From Tissierellia bacterium (GTDB lineage: Bacteria > Bacillota > Clostridia > Tissierellales > Peptoniphilaceae): a DNA stretch of 64,000 bases. This document shows positions 19,378 through 29,840 of the stretch, piece by piece (within the stretch, counting starts at the first letter, position 1; each line of letters starts with the position of its first letter). The stretch is from NCBI GenBank assembly GCA_012728295.1, contig JAAYFJ010000051.1:1-64000 (forward strand), in the 5' to 3' direction. The notes beneath the pieces were generated by a model that was not told the DNA's origin, did no database searches, and saw nothing but the letters and a program-made list of their open reading frames with translations. The position numbers and the translations under genes were made by a program.

Positions 19378-20172
19378 TTAAAATTTTCGACCACTACTGC
19401 TTCTCGTTCCCCCACCAGAGGATCTATATGTCGTGCTTCTAGTGCTGGATCCACCACTTGATCCACTACTAGATGAAGTTATAACATTTCGAATTACCCT
19501 AGAAGATACTTCACTATCTGATGCAATTAACCCAGTGGTAATTGCATTTTGTGCATAGTCAAATACCCTACCCGTAGGCTTTTTGTTATAGCTCTTCTTT
19601 ACTCCGGCAAACGAAATTAAACCAGATAATGCTCCAACAACAGCAGAAACAAGCATTTCAATTGGTTTTAAGCTCTTCTCTTCCACCCTATGTTGACCAG
19701 CGGGAATTCCTGCTTCTAAAAATCGTTTTGTCGAAGATATATAAGCATTTGCTGCACCATAGAAATCACCTTCACTTGCTTTGTCATAGACGGAATCCAA
19801 TATTTCCTGTTGTCTACCGTCTGTTAAGTAATCTATGGTTATACCAGATGCAGAAACCCTAAGCTCTCTATTATCCATATCTATGGAAAATATTGCACCG
19901 TCGTGGTCGATTCCATATATTCCTTCATAGAAATCGTCGGCATAATCTCTTGCAGATTTTCCTTCAGCATCATTTGTAGTCATAAGAATAATATCCATAT
20001 TATGATCATTATTCATTTCTCTTATACTATCTTCAAGCTCTTTGACTTCATCTTGAGAAAAAAGATTCGCTTGATCATAAACTAATTGTTTGCTATCTGA
20101 ACTTTCTGCCAAAGCAACTAGAGGTATCAAAAGTAATATGACTAGAACTGTTACAAACATCTTTCTCATCAT
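19378..20172 (-). CDS. ydjH: TPM-domain membrane protein, YdjH-like
   Basis: From ATG 20172 (264 residues) there is a signal/anchor segment (MFVTVLVILLLIPLVALA). A TPM domain follows (LVYDQANLFSQDEVKELE near 30, then MDIILMTTNDAEG and YADDFYEGIYG). After a second hydrophobic stretch near 165-185, the protein ends in a Ser/Gly/Arg-rich low-complexity tail. TPM domains occur in envelope-repair complexes. Together with the two upstream genes it forms the YdjG-YdjH-YdjI set known in B. subtilis, where YdjG/YdjH anchor YdjI at the membrane. ATG overlaps the ydjG-like stop (ATGA). Confidence 0.75.
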   Translation of the reverse strand: MMRKMFVTVLVILLLIPLVALAESSDSKQLVYDQANLFSQDEVKELEDSIREMNNDHNMDIILMTTNDAEGKSARDYADDFYEGIYGIDHDGAIFSIDMDNRELRVSASGITIDYLTDGRQQEILDSVYDKASEGDFYGAANAYISSTKRFLEAGIPAGQHRVEEKSLKPIEMLVSAVVGALSGLISFAGVKKSYNKKPTGRVFDYAQNAITTGLIASDSEVSSRVIRNVITSSSSGSSGGSSTRSTTYRSSGGGTRSSSGRKF

Positions 20173-21239
20173 AAAAACCACCCCACTAACATGCCTAATG
20201 CAGCCACAATTGCAGCAGTAATCCCTGATGTAATAGCAACTTTGCCATTGTCTACCGGTAATTCTCCAAACGTTTTGCCCGTTTGACCATTAATGGCATA
20301 TACATACGTTTTACCTTTATAATGATATGTCATAACCCAAGCAGGATACAAACCGTAGTACCAAGATTTTATTTGATAATTAATGTTTTTCTCAGTAAAT
20401 TTAGTTGTGCCATATTTACCTGTGGTATTCTCAATCACTCTGTCAGTATACTCTTCAATTCTTCTAGATATTTGACTAGCAACATCTTCTTTATTCCTAT
20501 CGTATGTTTCAGCGAAAAACCCCGATAAATATATTGGAGAAAATGCTTTTATTTCCTTTTCAGAGTACGGAGTAACCGAGTTAATAAGTTCATTGTCAAT
20601 CTTGGTAAATGCCAGCTCAGAAATGTTATCTACTTCTATTTCACCTTTTCTTGCAAAAGAAAAGGTGGTTACTTCTGTAAATTTAGTGTCCCCTTTCGTC
20701 CAGCTATTACCACTTTTTTCACCAGTACCCTCTATTGAAACATCAGCTGATCCATCAGCAATCCAATATGGTAAATACATACCCGTCAATTTTTCCATTT
20801 GTGCTTGACTTTTGAAATTATTCGGTACATATCTCTTATTCTTAACCCATGATTGGAAAATACTTAGCGCTTTTTCCCTATCAACTGTAAACGGAATAAT
20901 TTTATCCGGCTTAAATTCGCCTTTTAGCCTCTCAGTTACAATTACAGGATTGTGGCAATAATAACAGAAAGTAGCTGATGTCGTAGTATCTGTCACTACT
21001 TCCGCTCCACAACTTTGGCAATGATAGCCATTATATATTTCCTCAGCATGATCATGATGTACATGCTCACCTTGACTTACTTCCTCTACAACTTTTTCAT
21101 CATTAAATTTTGAATTATAAGCCTCTAGTTCCTCAATAGTGAACGCACTTCCACAATAATCACAAGAAGATTTTTCTATGCCTGGCTTATACGTTAAAGG
21201 CGCTCCACAACTAGGGCATTTATAGCTTAATGTCGGCAT
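20169..21239 (-). CDS. ydjG: Zinc-ribbon membrane protein, YdjG-like
   Basis: A 356-residue protein with two N-terminal zinc ribbons: YKCPSCGAPL with SCDYCGSAF (residues 6-35), and YHCQSCGAEV with FCYYCHNP (near 72-100). A soluble middle domain follows (YLPYWIADGSADVSIEGTGEK near 195). One C-terminal membrane helix (ITSGITAAIVAALGMLVGW) suggests tail anchoring. It lies between the SPFH and TPM genes, as in the B. subtilis ydj operon. Start ATG at 21239 with GGAG upstream. Orthology is based on domain order and context. Confidence 0.75.
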   Translation of the reverse strand: MPTLSYKCPSCGAPLTYKPGIEKSSCDYCGSAFTIEELEAYNSKFNDEKVVEEVSQGEHVHHDHAEEIYNGYHCQSCGAEVVTDTTTSATFCYYCHNPVIVTERLKGEFKPDKIIPFTVDREKALSIFQSWVKNKRYVPNNFKSQAQMEKLTGMYLPYWIADGSADVSIEGTGEKSGNSWTKGDTKFTEVTTFSFARKGEIEVDNISELAFTKIDNELINSVTPYSEKEIKAFSPIYLSGFFAETYDRNKEDVASQISRRIEEYTDRVIENTTGKYGTTKFTEKNINYQIKSWYYGLYPAWVMTYHYKGKTYVYAINGQTGKTFGELPVDNGKVAITSGITAAIVAALGMLVGWFL

Positions 21240-21257
21240 AATTCTCTCCTTTTTCTA

Positions 21258-22478
21258 TTATCCCTGTGCTTGGCCACATTGTGGACAGAACTTTGGCTTC
21301 GGTCCCTCAAACTTGTTGCCACAGTTACTACAGAATCCGCCACCCTCAGGTTTTTTAGATCCACATCCCGGACAGAAGTTTCCATCACTGTTTGTACCAC
21401 ATTCTCCGCATACCCAACCTCCTGCAGAAGCAGGTGCTGAACTTTGTTGTGCTTGTTGTTGATTTGCTTGAAAATCTCTTTGCATTTGCTGCTGATTGGA
21501 AGCTGAAGCTGCTCCTACAAAGCCTCCACTAGCTTGCATACCCATACCCATTCCCATAAAGGTTGCAGCTGAGCCCTGTGGATTTGATCCTGCCGCCTCA
21601 ATACCTCTTGCCACACTACCTTGAACATACCCCTCTCTAACGTTGGCATCTCCAAGCATAGCACCTTTATTACGCATATTGATAAGCTCTTTAGACTCAT
21701 CATCATAAGTAATACTAGCAAGCCCAACAGCCTGAACCTCCATCCCTCTCATGCGTTTCCATTCTTCATCCAAAACAGTAGCCATATATTGGCTAAGTTC
21801 CCTTCCTTTAGAAGCCACATGAGAAATACGTATTCCATCAACAGACATTTGGTTCATAGATGTTTGTAAAGCCTCTAAAAACTCATTCATGTACTGTTCA
21901 TTTATCTCATCGATATGCACCTTGACAGCATCTCTTGGAATTGCTTCTTTATAGAATAGTATTGGATCAGTAATTCTTAAAGAATAAGTACCAAAAGCGC
22001 GTAAGAACAATTCACTATTATAAAAATTATCAAAATAGTTAATTGGATTTTTTGTTCCAAATTTTATTCCCTTAATCTCTTGCAAATTAATGTAAAATAC
22101 CATTTGCTTTGAAGGAGTAACACCACCAAATTTGAAACGTTTAAAAGTTTCTTTTACAGCATCTCCTAATTGACCAGCAAACAATGAAGGCATTGATGAG
22201 TTGCTTACTTCATATACTCCTGGTTCTGCAGTAAAATCCACTATTGCTCCACCATCTACTAAAAGCATACACTGGTTGTCATAGACGTGTATCATGCTCC
22301 CGTTAGAAACAACATCAGCAGTACCTTTTACATTTGCGCTTCTCTTGTCTCCACCTCTTACCGTAACACCTTTAGTGAAAACAACCCCTTCACCCATCGA
22401 ATCTGGTTCAATAATCTCCAGCCACTGATCAGCTAAACCTCCACCTACTGCTCCTGCTAAAGCTTTAATTAATCCCAT
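21258..22478 (-). CDS. ydjI: SPFH-domain protein with zinc ribbons, YdjI-like
   Basis: The first 300 residues form an SPFH/virion-core-like domain (GVVFTKGVTVRGGDKRSANVKG, later ITDPILFYKEAIPRDAVKVH). An Ala/Gln-rich linker and two zinc ribbons follow (VCGECGTNSDGNFCPGCG and FCSNCGNKFEGPKPKFCPQCG). In B. subtilis the homologous protein recruits PspA to the membrane after envelope stress. First gene of a three-gene operon with the YdjG- and YdjH-like genes, 18 bases apart. No pspA gene flanks it here. Confidence 0.82.
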   Translation of the reverse strand: MGLIKALAGAVGGGLADQWLEIIEPDSMGEGVVFTKGVTVRGGDKRSANVKGTADVVSNGSMIHVYDNQCMLLVDGGAIVDFTAEPGVYEVSNSSMPSLFAGQLGDAVKETFKRFKFGGVTPSKQMVFYINLQEIKGIKFGTKNPINYFDNFYNSELFLRAFGTYSLRITDPILFYKEAIPRDAVKVHIDEINEQYMNEFLEALQTSMNQMSVDGIRISHVASKGRELSQYMATVLDEEWKRMRGMEVQAVGLASITYDDESKELINMRNKGAMLGDANVREGYVQGSVARGIEAAGSNPQGSAATFMGMGMGMQASGGFVGAASASNQQQMQRDFQANQQQAQQSSAPASAGGWVCGECGTNSDGNFCPGCGSKKPEGGGFCSNCGNKFEGPKPKFCPQCGQAQG

Positions 22479-22766
22479 ACTATTCCTCCTTTACTTTCAT
22501 TAATAGTATTTGTGACCACAACTAATAACTCAATGTTTTCTATTGAATTTGTTGTACTTATACCCATTATATGAAATTTATCATATTAAATTGATTACAA
22601 TATGTTCGTTATGACATAATAATTAGCAACTAAAGCTTATCGTATATTTTCGCTAACTTAATCATCCTAAATCACGAAATCTAAGGTGAATATTGTTTGT
22701 ATTTTTAATTCGAAACTCTTGTTTTCCCCTATAATACACTAATAATATTCTCACTCTATGATAATA
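22479..22766. other. Intergenic region upstream of ydjI-like operon
   Basis: No gene found. AT-rich; a TATAAT-like hexamer on the minus strand near 22570 could be the operon promoter, but no convincing -35 accompanies it. Confidence 0.4.
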
Positions 22767-22808
22767 GATAAACCAGATACAAATATCTATAAATGTATCT
22801 GGTTTATC
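22767..22808 (-). terminator. Terminator of the adhesin-sortase operon
   Basis: A perfect 15-bp stem GATAAACCAGATACA/TGTATCTGGTTTATC about 30 bases past the sortase stop. Confidence 0.75.
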
Positions 22809-22840
22809 TTCTATTATGTTTGTACCTAATTCTTTTTTTG

Positions 22841-23623
22841 CTAATATTGTTTGTCTATTGTGCCTAATACAACTAACCTTGCGTTTTCAAAAGCATATTC
22901 ACATGTTATTAGGGCTACTAACTTTTCTCCCCTTAATGGTCGCTTAGAAGAAACATACATAGATTTTGCTTCAATACTACTAATATACTTCTCCCATTCT
23001 TCATCAGAAAAATTTGTTGATATTGCTGTGCTACCTGAGTGAAGATATACATATTTAACTTCAAATGCAAATACATTATTAGGTGTAAATATTCTAATCT
23101 CCGGCAAAAAACCAACTTTATCCTTATCTTCATAACCCTTCAATGAAGCGAACATCGAACCATCGTTCATATTATGCCCATAGATTAGCGTAATATCATC
23201 TGAAAAGTCTGCATTATTAACTGCATCCATAAATATTGACCCACACTTGTTATTTCTTTTATCTACAGACCTGTACAAGTAGTAATTATTATCCTCACTC
23301 TGAACTATTGGGTAGTTTAACTTTCCATCTTCTCTCCTTATCCATGCAATAATATCAGGATTTACACTTTCCAAATGATTGAAATCAACAGAAATTTCTG
23401 CTTCGCACGTGCCTATAGAATCAGTATCACTATCGCTTATTTGATTTTCTAACTTCAAAGGAGCTTTAATAACAGCATTTTCTGCAACCTCTGTATACAT
23501 TTTTCTGCTTTCAGAATATTCCAAAAGTTCTCTAAACAACATCCAACCACTAAATAGAATAATCAGTATTAGAACAATAATAGTGAAATTTCGCACCCTT
23601 GCTTTATTACTATTTTTCATCAT
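22841..23623 (-). CDS. srtB: Class B sortase
   Basis: Membrane-anchored cysteine transpeptidase that attaches sorting-signal proteins to the wall. The 260 residues have one N-terminal membrane helix (15-30). The catalytic residues are His150 (LIYGHNM), Cys241 (ALITCEY) and Arg249 (ENARLVV). The VNPDIIAWIRREDGKLNYPIVQ segment near 87 is typical of class B. Its ATG overlaps the last 14 bases of the adhesin gene, so the enzyme and its probable substrate are translationally coupled. Confidence 0.93.
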   Translation of the reverse strand: MMKNSNKARVRNFTIIVLILIILFSGWMLFRELLEYSESRKMYTEVAENAVIKAPLKLENQISDSDTDSIGTCEAEISVDFNHLESVNPDIIAWIRREDGKLNYPIVQSEDNNYYLYRSVDKRNNKCGSIFMDAVNNADFSDDITLIYGHNMNDGSMFASLKGYEDKDKVGFLPEIRIFTPNNVFAFEVKYVYLHSGSTAISTNFSDEEWEKYISSIEAKSMYVSSKRPLRGEKLVALITCEYAFENARLVVLGTIDKQY

Positions 23624-26600
23624 TCTTGGCTCTCTTAAACAAAATCCTAATTAATAGTACTGCTGCAATTAATAAAACGAAACCGTAAATGTAAACTTTA
23701 CTATCATCACCCGTTCTAGGTATTATGCTAGGTTTGTCTTTATCTTTAACCGATACTGGTGCGGTTTCATTTGTAGTGATGCCATCATTGTTCCCAGTAG
23801 TCTCTGCCTCTTGAATTGCCGGTGCTTCGGAAATATCCGTTGAATATGGTTTATCCGTATCCGAGGACCACGTTCCTACTGTATTTGATTCAGGATAATG
23901 CGGGCTTTCCGGTTTATCAGTGTCAGGATAATTAGGTGACAAATCAGATCCTGTTCCTTGCCAAACGTTGACTATAGTCAGTTCTCCAGATAGTTTTCTC
24001 GATGAATATCCAATTGGAACATTTATTTCATCTATAGTGTAATAATAATCGTTTCCTTCATCGTCTTTTGTAGCCAAATCTTTCCAAGTATGGGATCTAT
24101 TACCATTTGCAAGTTCTATACTATCTCCAAATTTTTCTCCATTTCTGAGCAATTGTAATTCTATAGTTGGTTTTGAACTTGGTCCACCTACCCATATTTT
24201 ATTTGCTGTAATAGAAGTTAAATCTTCAGGAACTATAGGCTTTATATATGTGTTTGTTAAAACATATACTCGTTCTGTACTTTCATCATTAACCTCTTCC
24301 CCTTCTTCACCAAGTTGATATACAATCTCCACTTTAGACTCATAGTTTTCTACAGGCACCTCTTCTATATTATAGTCATAGAAAATTTGTCCATTTTTCA
24401 TAGGTAAATTGGTCCATTGATAAAACCATTTATTCTCTTCGTTAAGAGTTACAGAATCTCCATATGCAATTCCATCTCTCAATAGTTGTAACGTTATGGA
24501 GTCCGGTCTTTTTCCATCTTTATTGTCATCATCAACCCAAAGTTTTACAGCACTTCTTTCTGTAAAATCAAGTATATTTGTAATAATAAATCCTTCCACT
24601 TGGCTCGACCCGTGAAGCTGACCATTTTCTAAAGAAATTATTAGTTCCTCCTGAATACTTGATTGCCCTGAACCATAAGACGACTCGCTTTCATCGTCAT
24701 TGTTGGCAAAAACAGATTTTACTTCAGCTCGATAATCATTCACAAAGTCTTCAACTACAGAGTATTCAATTGGTATATTTCCATCCATAATCTCAAGGTC
24801 ATTCCATTCATAATACCAATTGTTTTCATCTGAAAGTTCAATAATATCACCATGGTTGTTGCCATTAGCAAGCAATTGAACCATAACTTTACTTGGCCTT
24901 AGCCCTAGTATATTATCATTATCATCCCAAACCTTCCTTACATATCTACTTGTAGTCTTGTATTTATTTGTAATATCAAAGTAAAGGCCTTGATTCTCTT
25001 CATCAACTTTTTCTTCTACAGTTGTACTATATCCTTCAACGGGAAATTCTTTTATGGTGTATTTATAGTATTCATTACCAACTGTTAAAGGCAAGTTATT
25101 CCAAATATGTTCCCAATTGTTTTCTTCTGAAAGTTCAACTGGTTCTCCATAATTCTGTAAATTTTGAACTAACTGAACTTTTATTTTCTCTGGTCTTTTC
25201 CCTCTTGAATCGTTGTTGTCATCCCAAGTTTTAACTACTTTTCTATTAGTTGTCTTAAACTTGTTGATTACTTTAAATACGAGTTCTCCAGTCTCACTAT
25301 CTATCTCATCCTCTATAACTGTAATATAGTCATCAACAGCCTCTTCTTTTGCAGAATATTCAATACGTTTCCCAGATTCATCAGAATAAGGTAGATTCTC
25401 CCATCGTGCAACCCAGTTATTTTCTTTGTTTAATTGAATTAGTTCTCCAATAATTTCGTCATTGCCATATAAGCTAACCGTCACTGATTCTGGTCGATTG
25501 GGATTGTTGCCATCCCAAACTTTCTTAATAGCCACATTTACAGGAATTTCTGTTTTATGGTAGGTTGTTTCACTAGTGATTTCATATTCTCTTCCACCTA
25601 CACTTGTTATTATTGCACGATTCTGGAACACTGGAGAAAATTGACCCGTCAAATGGTCAGCTTCAACTTTTACAGGAATATACAAATCAAGATAGTTATT
25701 TTCAAACAATTTATCAATTGTGAAAGTTAGCTTTTGACCATCCTGCACTAATTTTATCGTCTTTGCATTTTCGATTTTACCACTGTCGCCAGAGTTTCCA
25801 AATGCAAAGCTAATACCCACCTATTCATCCACAACCAACCCTGTTGGTATTATATCATCTACAACCACATCTCTAGCTACGTCTTTTGAGCTATTGTCGT
25901 TTACCCTTATTCTATATACCAACTTATTATCATTTTCTCGTATATCTTTTGGGTTATCTACTGTACCTGTTTCAGGCGTAGATGTTTTCTCAATACTCAT
26001 ATCTATATCTCTAATAAATACTCTCACCACATCAGTCTTCTCATTTAAGTCCACATCCACATTAGAGCCTACAACATTTGTCCCTCTAATAAAAGACTCA
26101 TTATATGCATATATTGGTGGAGCCGTATTTGGTACTCCGCCTTTTGGTGCATCCATATATACATATATCGGCAATACAGATTCTGCAGGGAAAACATAAT
26201 CACTTCCAGACGTATTTTTGGATAAGTCTATGGCTATGGCTTTAATCTGCTTCTTATCAATAGGCTGAGTTTTTGTCCAAATATTTTCATCTGTAAGGTC
26301 TCCATCGGAAAAATTATCTCTGGGATTCAAATCATTTCTAGTAGAATAATAGACCACTGGAGCAATGTGTTTTGATGTAGCTGCAGATAGATCTATTCTA
26401 TTAAACGCGCCTTGCCAATGAATGTTTTCACCAAATGCATTTTCCAAAATATCATAAATAATAACATTTTTAGACTGTGTATTTTTGTTTACGGTATATC
26501 GTAATCTGTAAATATATTCTCCTGCCACAGGTACTTCAGATAATACGCCAAAAGTCGGTTCATCCAGAGATTTAACTTTCTTAGTAAATCCTATTTCCGT

Positions 26601-29600
26601 TACAATGATAGGGTTTAAGTCTAATTTATTTTGAGCATATAAAAACTTGAAATTATCTTCATCGTTGTTTCCATTAACATCTTCAAACCACTGTTTTTCC
26701 TGTATGGAAGTACTTGGATTAATATCAGGTAGGCCTTTTGCTAATACTCCCTCTCCAGTTTCATAAGCCACCGTATTAATCGCAGTTTTTCCATTGTCTA
26801 AAATATTGTCCCACGGATTGGCTACGCTAAAATCAACTATAAAGCCAGAGAACATAAAGTAAGTACCACTCGTAGTTGAAATGTTTTTAATATTGTGCTC
26901 CATTGGTGCTTTAACTGTCAATTTCATCATAGTCATTCCTGAGCCTCGCCAATCAGGAAAAAACTCAACACTATTGGTGCATAATTTGCCTTTTGTCGAA
27001 ATAACACCACCATATCCATTAGAATAATAATCGATAGTATTAACTTTTATAGTATCCTTTAATGCCCAAGTACCTCTAGGTAATAAATCATAAAATATAC
27101 CAGAGTTTTGTTCCGCGACCAAGTTCCATTCCTCAGCTTGTTGCTCACTAATTACACCTCTATTTTGAAACATGCCTTCGCCCATTCTTATGGTATAGTC
27201 AATTATTTCCCTGCCATTGGCCACATCTGATGAAGATACTTTGCCTGTCTTGCTCAAATAGCTACTTACATTTAGCCACCTTAAATCCAAATACGTAACT
27301 CCATTTTGCAATAGTTTTTCATCTTTTGCACCTAATGCTTTTGCTTGTGCAAGAATTCTCGCCCTAGCCTCTGGAGAATTCTTCATAATATTAGTTACTT
27401 CACCGTTTTGGCTTTCATTGTTCTCATTGACTAAGTTGCCCGAACTGTCTTTTATTGCCATTGTAGAAATATTGTAAAAATTCAATACTTCTTCACCAAC
27501 ACCCTTTATCTTTTCTATAGCAGCCCTTACTTTGTCAGTGGGATTTATTTGCACTCCAAAAAAACCAGCCATTGATACACTATATCTGCTCCCTCTGTAA
27601 ACCATTTTGATATTAGTTGTATCTGCTGGCAAAGATATTGGCCTGCTATTGTATACACTACTAGTAACATTTCCGTTAATATCAGTAAATTTATAGTTGT
27701 AGTCCTCTTTTCCAGTACGTAAAAATTCGCCTAATTTATTCCATTCTGAATTTTCACCTTGCTGCACATATAACTCTACCGGCCTGTAATTGATATAATC
27801 AGTAGCTTCCACCCTAGAATACCCATTAGTGATATTATATTTTTCATTATACTCCGTATATTGTATATAAAAATTTAAATATTTAAAATCATCATTCGGA
27901 GTTAACAATTCGAACCACGGATCTTTCGGTTTCCCATTAATTTCATATTGACGCAATCCCATTATATTATCAACAACTTCAATAGTATAATCCGAATTGC
28001 CCTCTTCACTGATATTCCTCATCCTAGATCCTTCAGCCCTTATACTAAAAGTATAATTCTTAAACCCTAGAGGCTTAATATTCAATTCTTTTTCTAATGC
28101 ATTTAAAAGCCCTTCTTTATTAATGTAGCCATCTGTTGATTTGTTAGCGTAATAGTAGTCTCCACTATATTCCGCAGGTGGTTTGTACGTAAAATACGAC
28201 TTGCCTATCTTAGTATCCGAAGCACCGTCCACACCAGTGAGGTTTGCAGTAATGTTATTGTTAAACCTCTTTCCGTCTACCGCCAAATCTTTTTTATATT
28301 TAGTTATTATATGGGTTGTAATTTTAGTGTCATACGAATAGTTTTTAGGATTTGCCTCACTATAAAATACTTTATTGTTAAACTTATCCAATCCATTAGA
28401 TTCCATTTCGTTTAGCGTCCATGAAGATGGATTATTAACTACCCAGTGAACTTGAGTGTTAGAAAAAGCGACAATATCCCCAACTGGATCAGCCACATCT
28501 ACATATTTTACTGAATAAGGTTGAGTGTTGTTCTGTGGTTTTTTCATAGATATTCTCCACATATAATAGAAGTACTCATCTGCATCTGCAGGTTTCTCAC
28601 CCCATTCACTATTCCAGCCTTCTATTCTCTCAACTGGTTGCTTTGTAATTTCAATAAGTTTTGAGTTAGAGTGTACTGTCACATTTATCTTATTGCTTGT
28701 TGTGTCTATAGATTCAAGTTCTCCACCTTGTTTGATCAGTAAAGTTGCATCTATATCGGGATTAGTGTATCCGTCAGCAACCTGATATGGCCAAAAATCA
28801 TATTGTATTGCAGTTGTAAAAGACTCCGTACGAAGAAATGTTTCGTAATTCGTCAATACTACTACACTATTTTCTTCATCCATGTTATAGTGAAAAGCTG
28901 TAGCTCCTTCTGTTTGTGGAGCCTGAAGTAAAGGAATCTTAATTGAGTCCACTGGTTCACCTGCTCTACCAAAGAAAATATGCATTGGAATTCTGATTTC
29001 TATTTCTCCAGGAGCAGCATCTCTGTCTCCTCCCATTGTAAAATTCAGTTGATAGATTGCTGAGCGCATTTTTTCATTATCAAACGGAGTAATATCTAAA
29101 CTAGTATTTCCGTCGCCAGAAATAACACCTTCTTTTCTATAGTCAGTATTAAATCCGCCTTCCAACCAAGTCATATTAAAGGTAGAAGGAACATTTGAAC
29201 TCAATGTTGAAAAATTTGTTTTTTGTATCGAAAAAATATTGCTTTCATCCAAATCAATCTCGTCTTTTGGAACTAAGTTATTATTTAATCCAAATAATTT
29301 ATATATGTCTTCAAATTCATTATTAATTATAATTTCTTTTTCATCGCCATTGCTTAAGTCATGACTTCCTACTACTGGCTGTACTATTTGTTCATTGTAA
29401 TCAATAGTATCCTCGTCAATTATAGGTGAGTCCTAATCCTCAAAATCCTCAACTCTGCTTTCCTCACTATTTAATAGATTTGGTTCCTCAGTGTTATGAA
29501 TTTGTTGCTCACCCTCAAATAAATTGATAGCAGAAATGATGTCTTGCGGCTTAGTGTCACCAATATCCCCTATAGCCAATGCTAAATCAACATTAAAATG

Positions 29601-29678
29601 TAATGTTATTATTACGGCAATAATAAATGATAATGCTTTTTTTAACCTATTTTGTCCAGCCATTCCCTTATTAATCAT
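23610..29678 (-). pseudogene. Giant sortase-anchored Cna-B adhesin interrupted by two in-frame TAG codons
   Basis: One continuous frame of 2022 codons is broken only by TAG at codon 82 (29433-29435) and TAG at codon 1286 (25821-25823). Parts in order: signal peptide (LKKALSFIIAVIITLHFNVDLALA), acidic linker with the first TAG, an approximately 1100-residue adhesin head, and a DUF11-like isopeptide domain (VVVDDIIPTGLVVDE) cut by the second TAG. Then come five Cna-B repeats (KVWDGNNP, KTWDDNND, KVWDDNDN, LWVDDDNK, KIWVGGPS), a Ser/Pro/Thr stalk, and the sorting signal IPRTGD with membrane helix and KRAKNDEK tail. The second TAG lies inside one domain, so this was one gene. The start at 29678 has AAAAGGGG upstream. 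Either a recent pseudogene, readthrough, or sequence error. Confidence 0.85.
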
Positions 29679-29840
29679 TGAGCCATCCCCTTTTCTATCA
29701 GCAATGTTGTTTTTTTGTTATTTTAGATAATATAACAACACTTTACTATAGTATCATGCTGGAGTCAATGATATAGTGCATATTGTCAAGTATTTGTAAT
29801 ACTTCTAGAGTTTTTCTCTTCATTTAGCTATTGTTAATTA

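Noticed and set aside
23610-25820. Cna-B repeats as a separate gene starting with GTG right after the TAG
   Set aside because: It has no RBS or signal peptide, and it would start in the middle of a domain.
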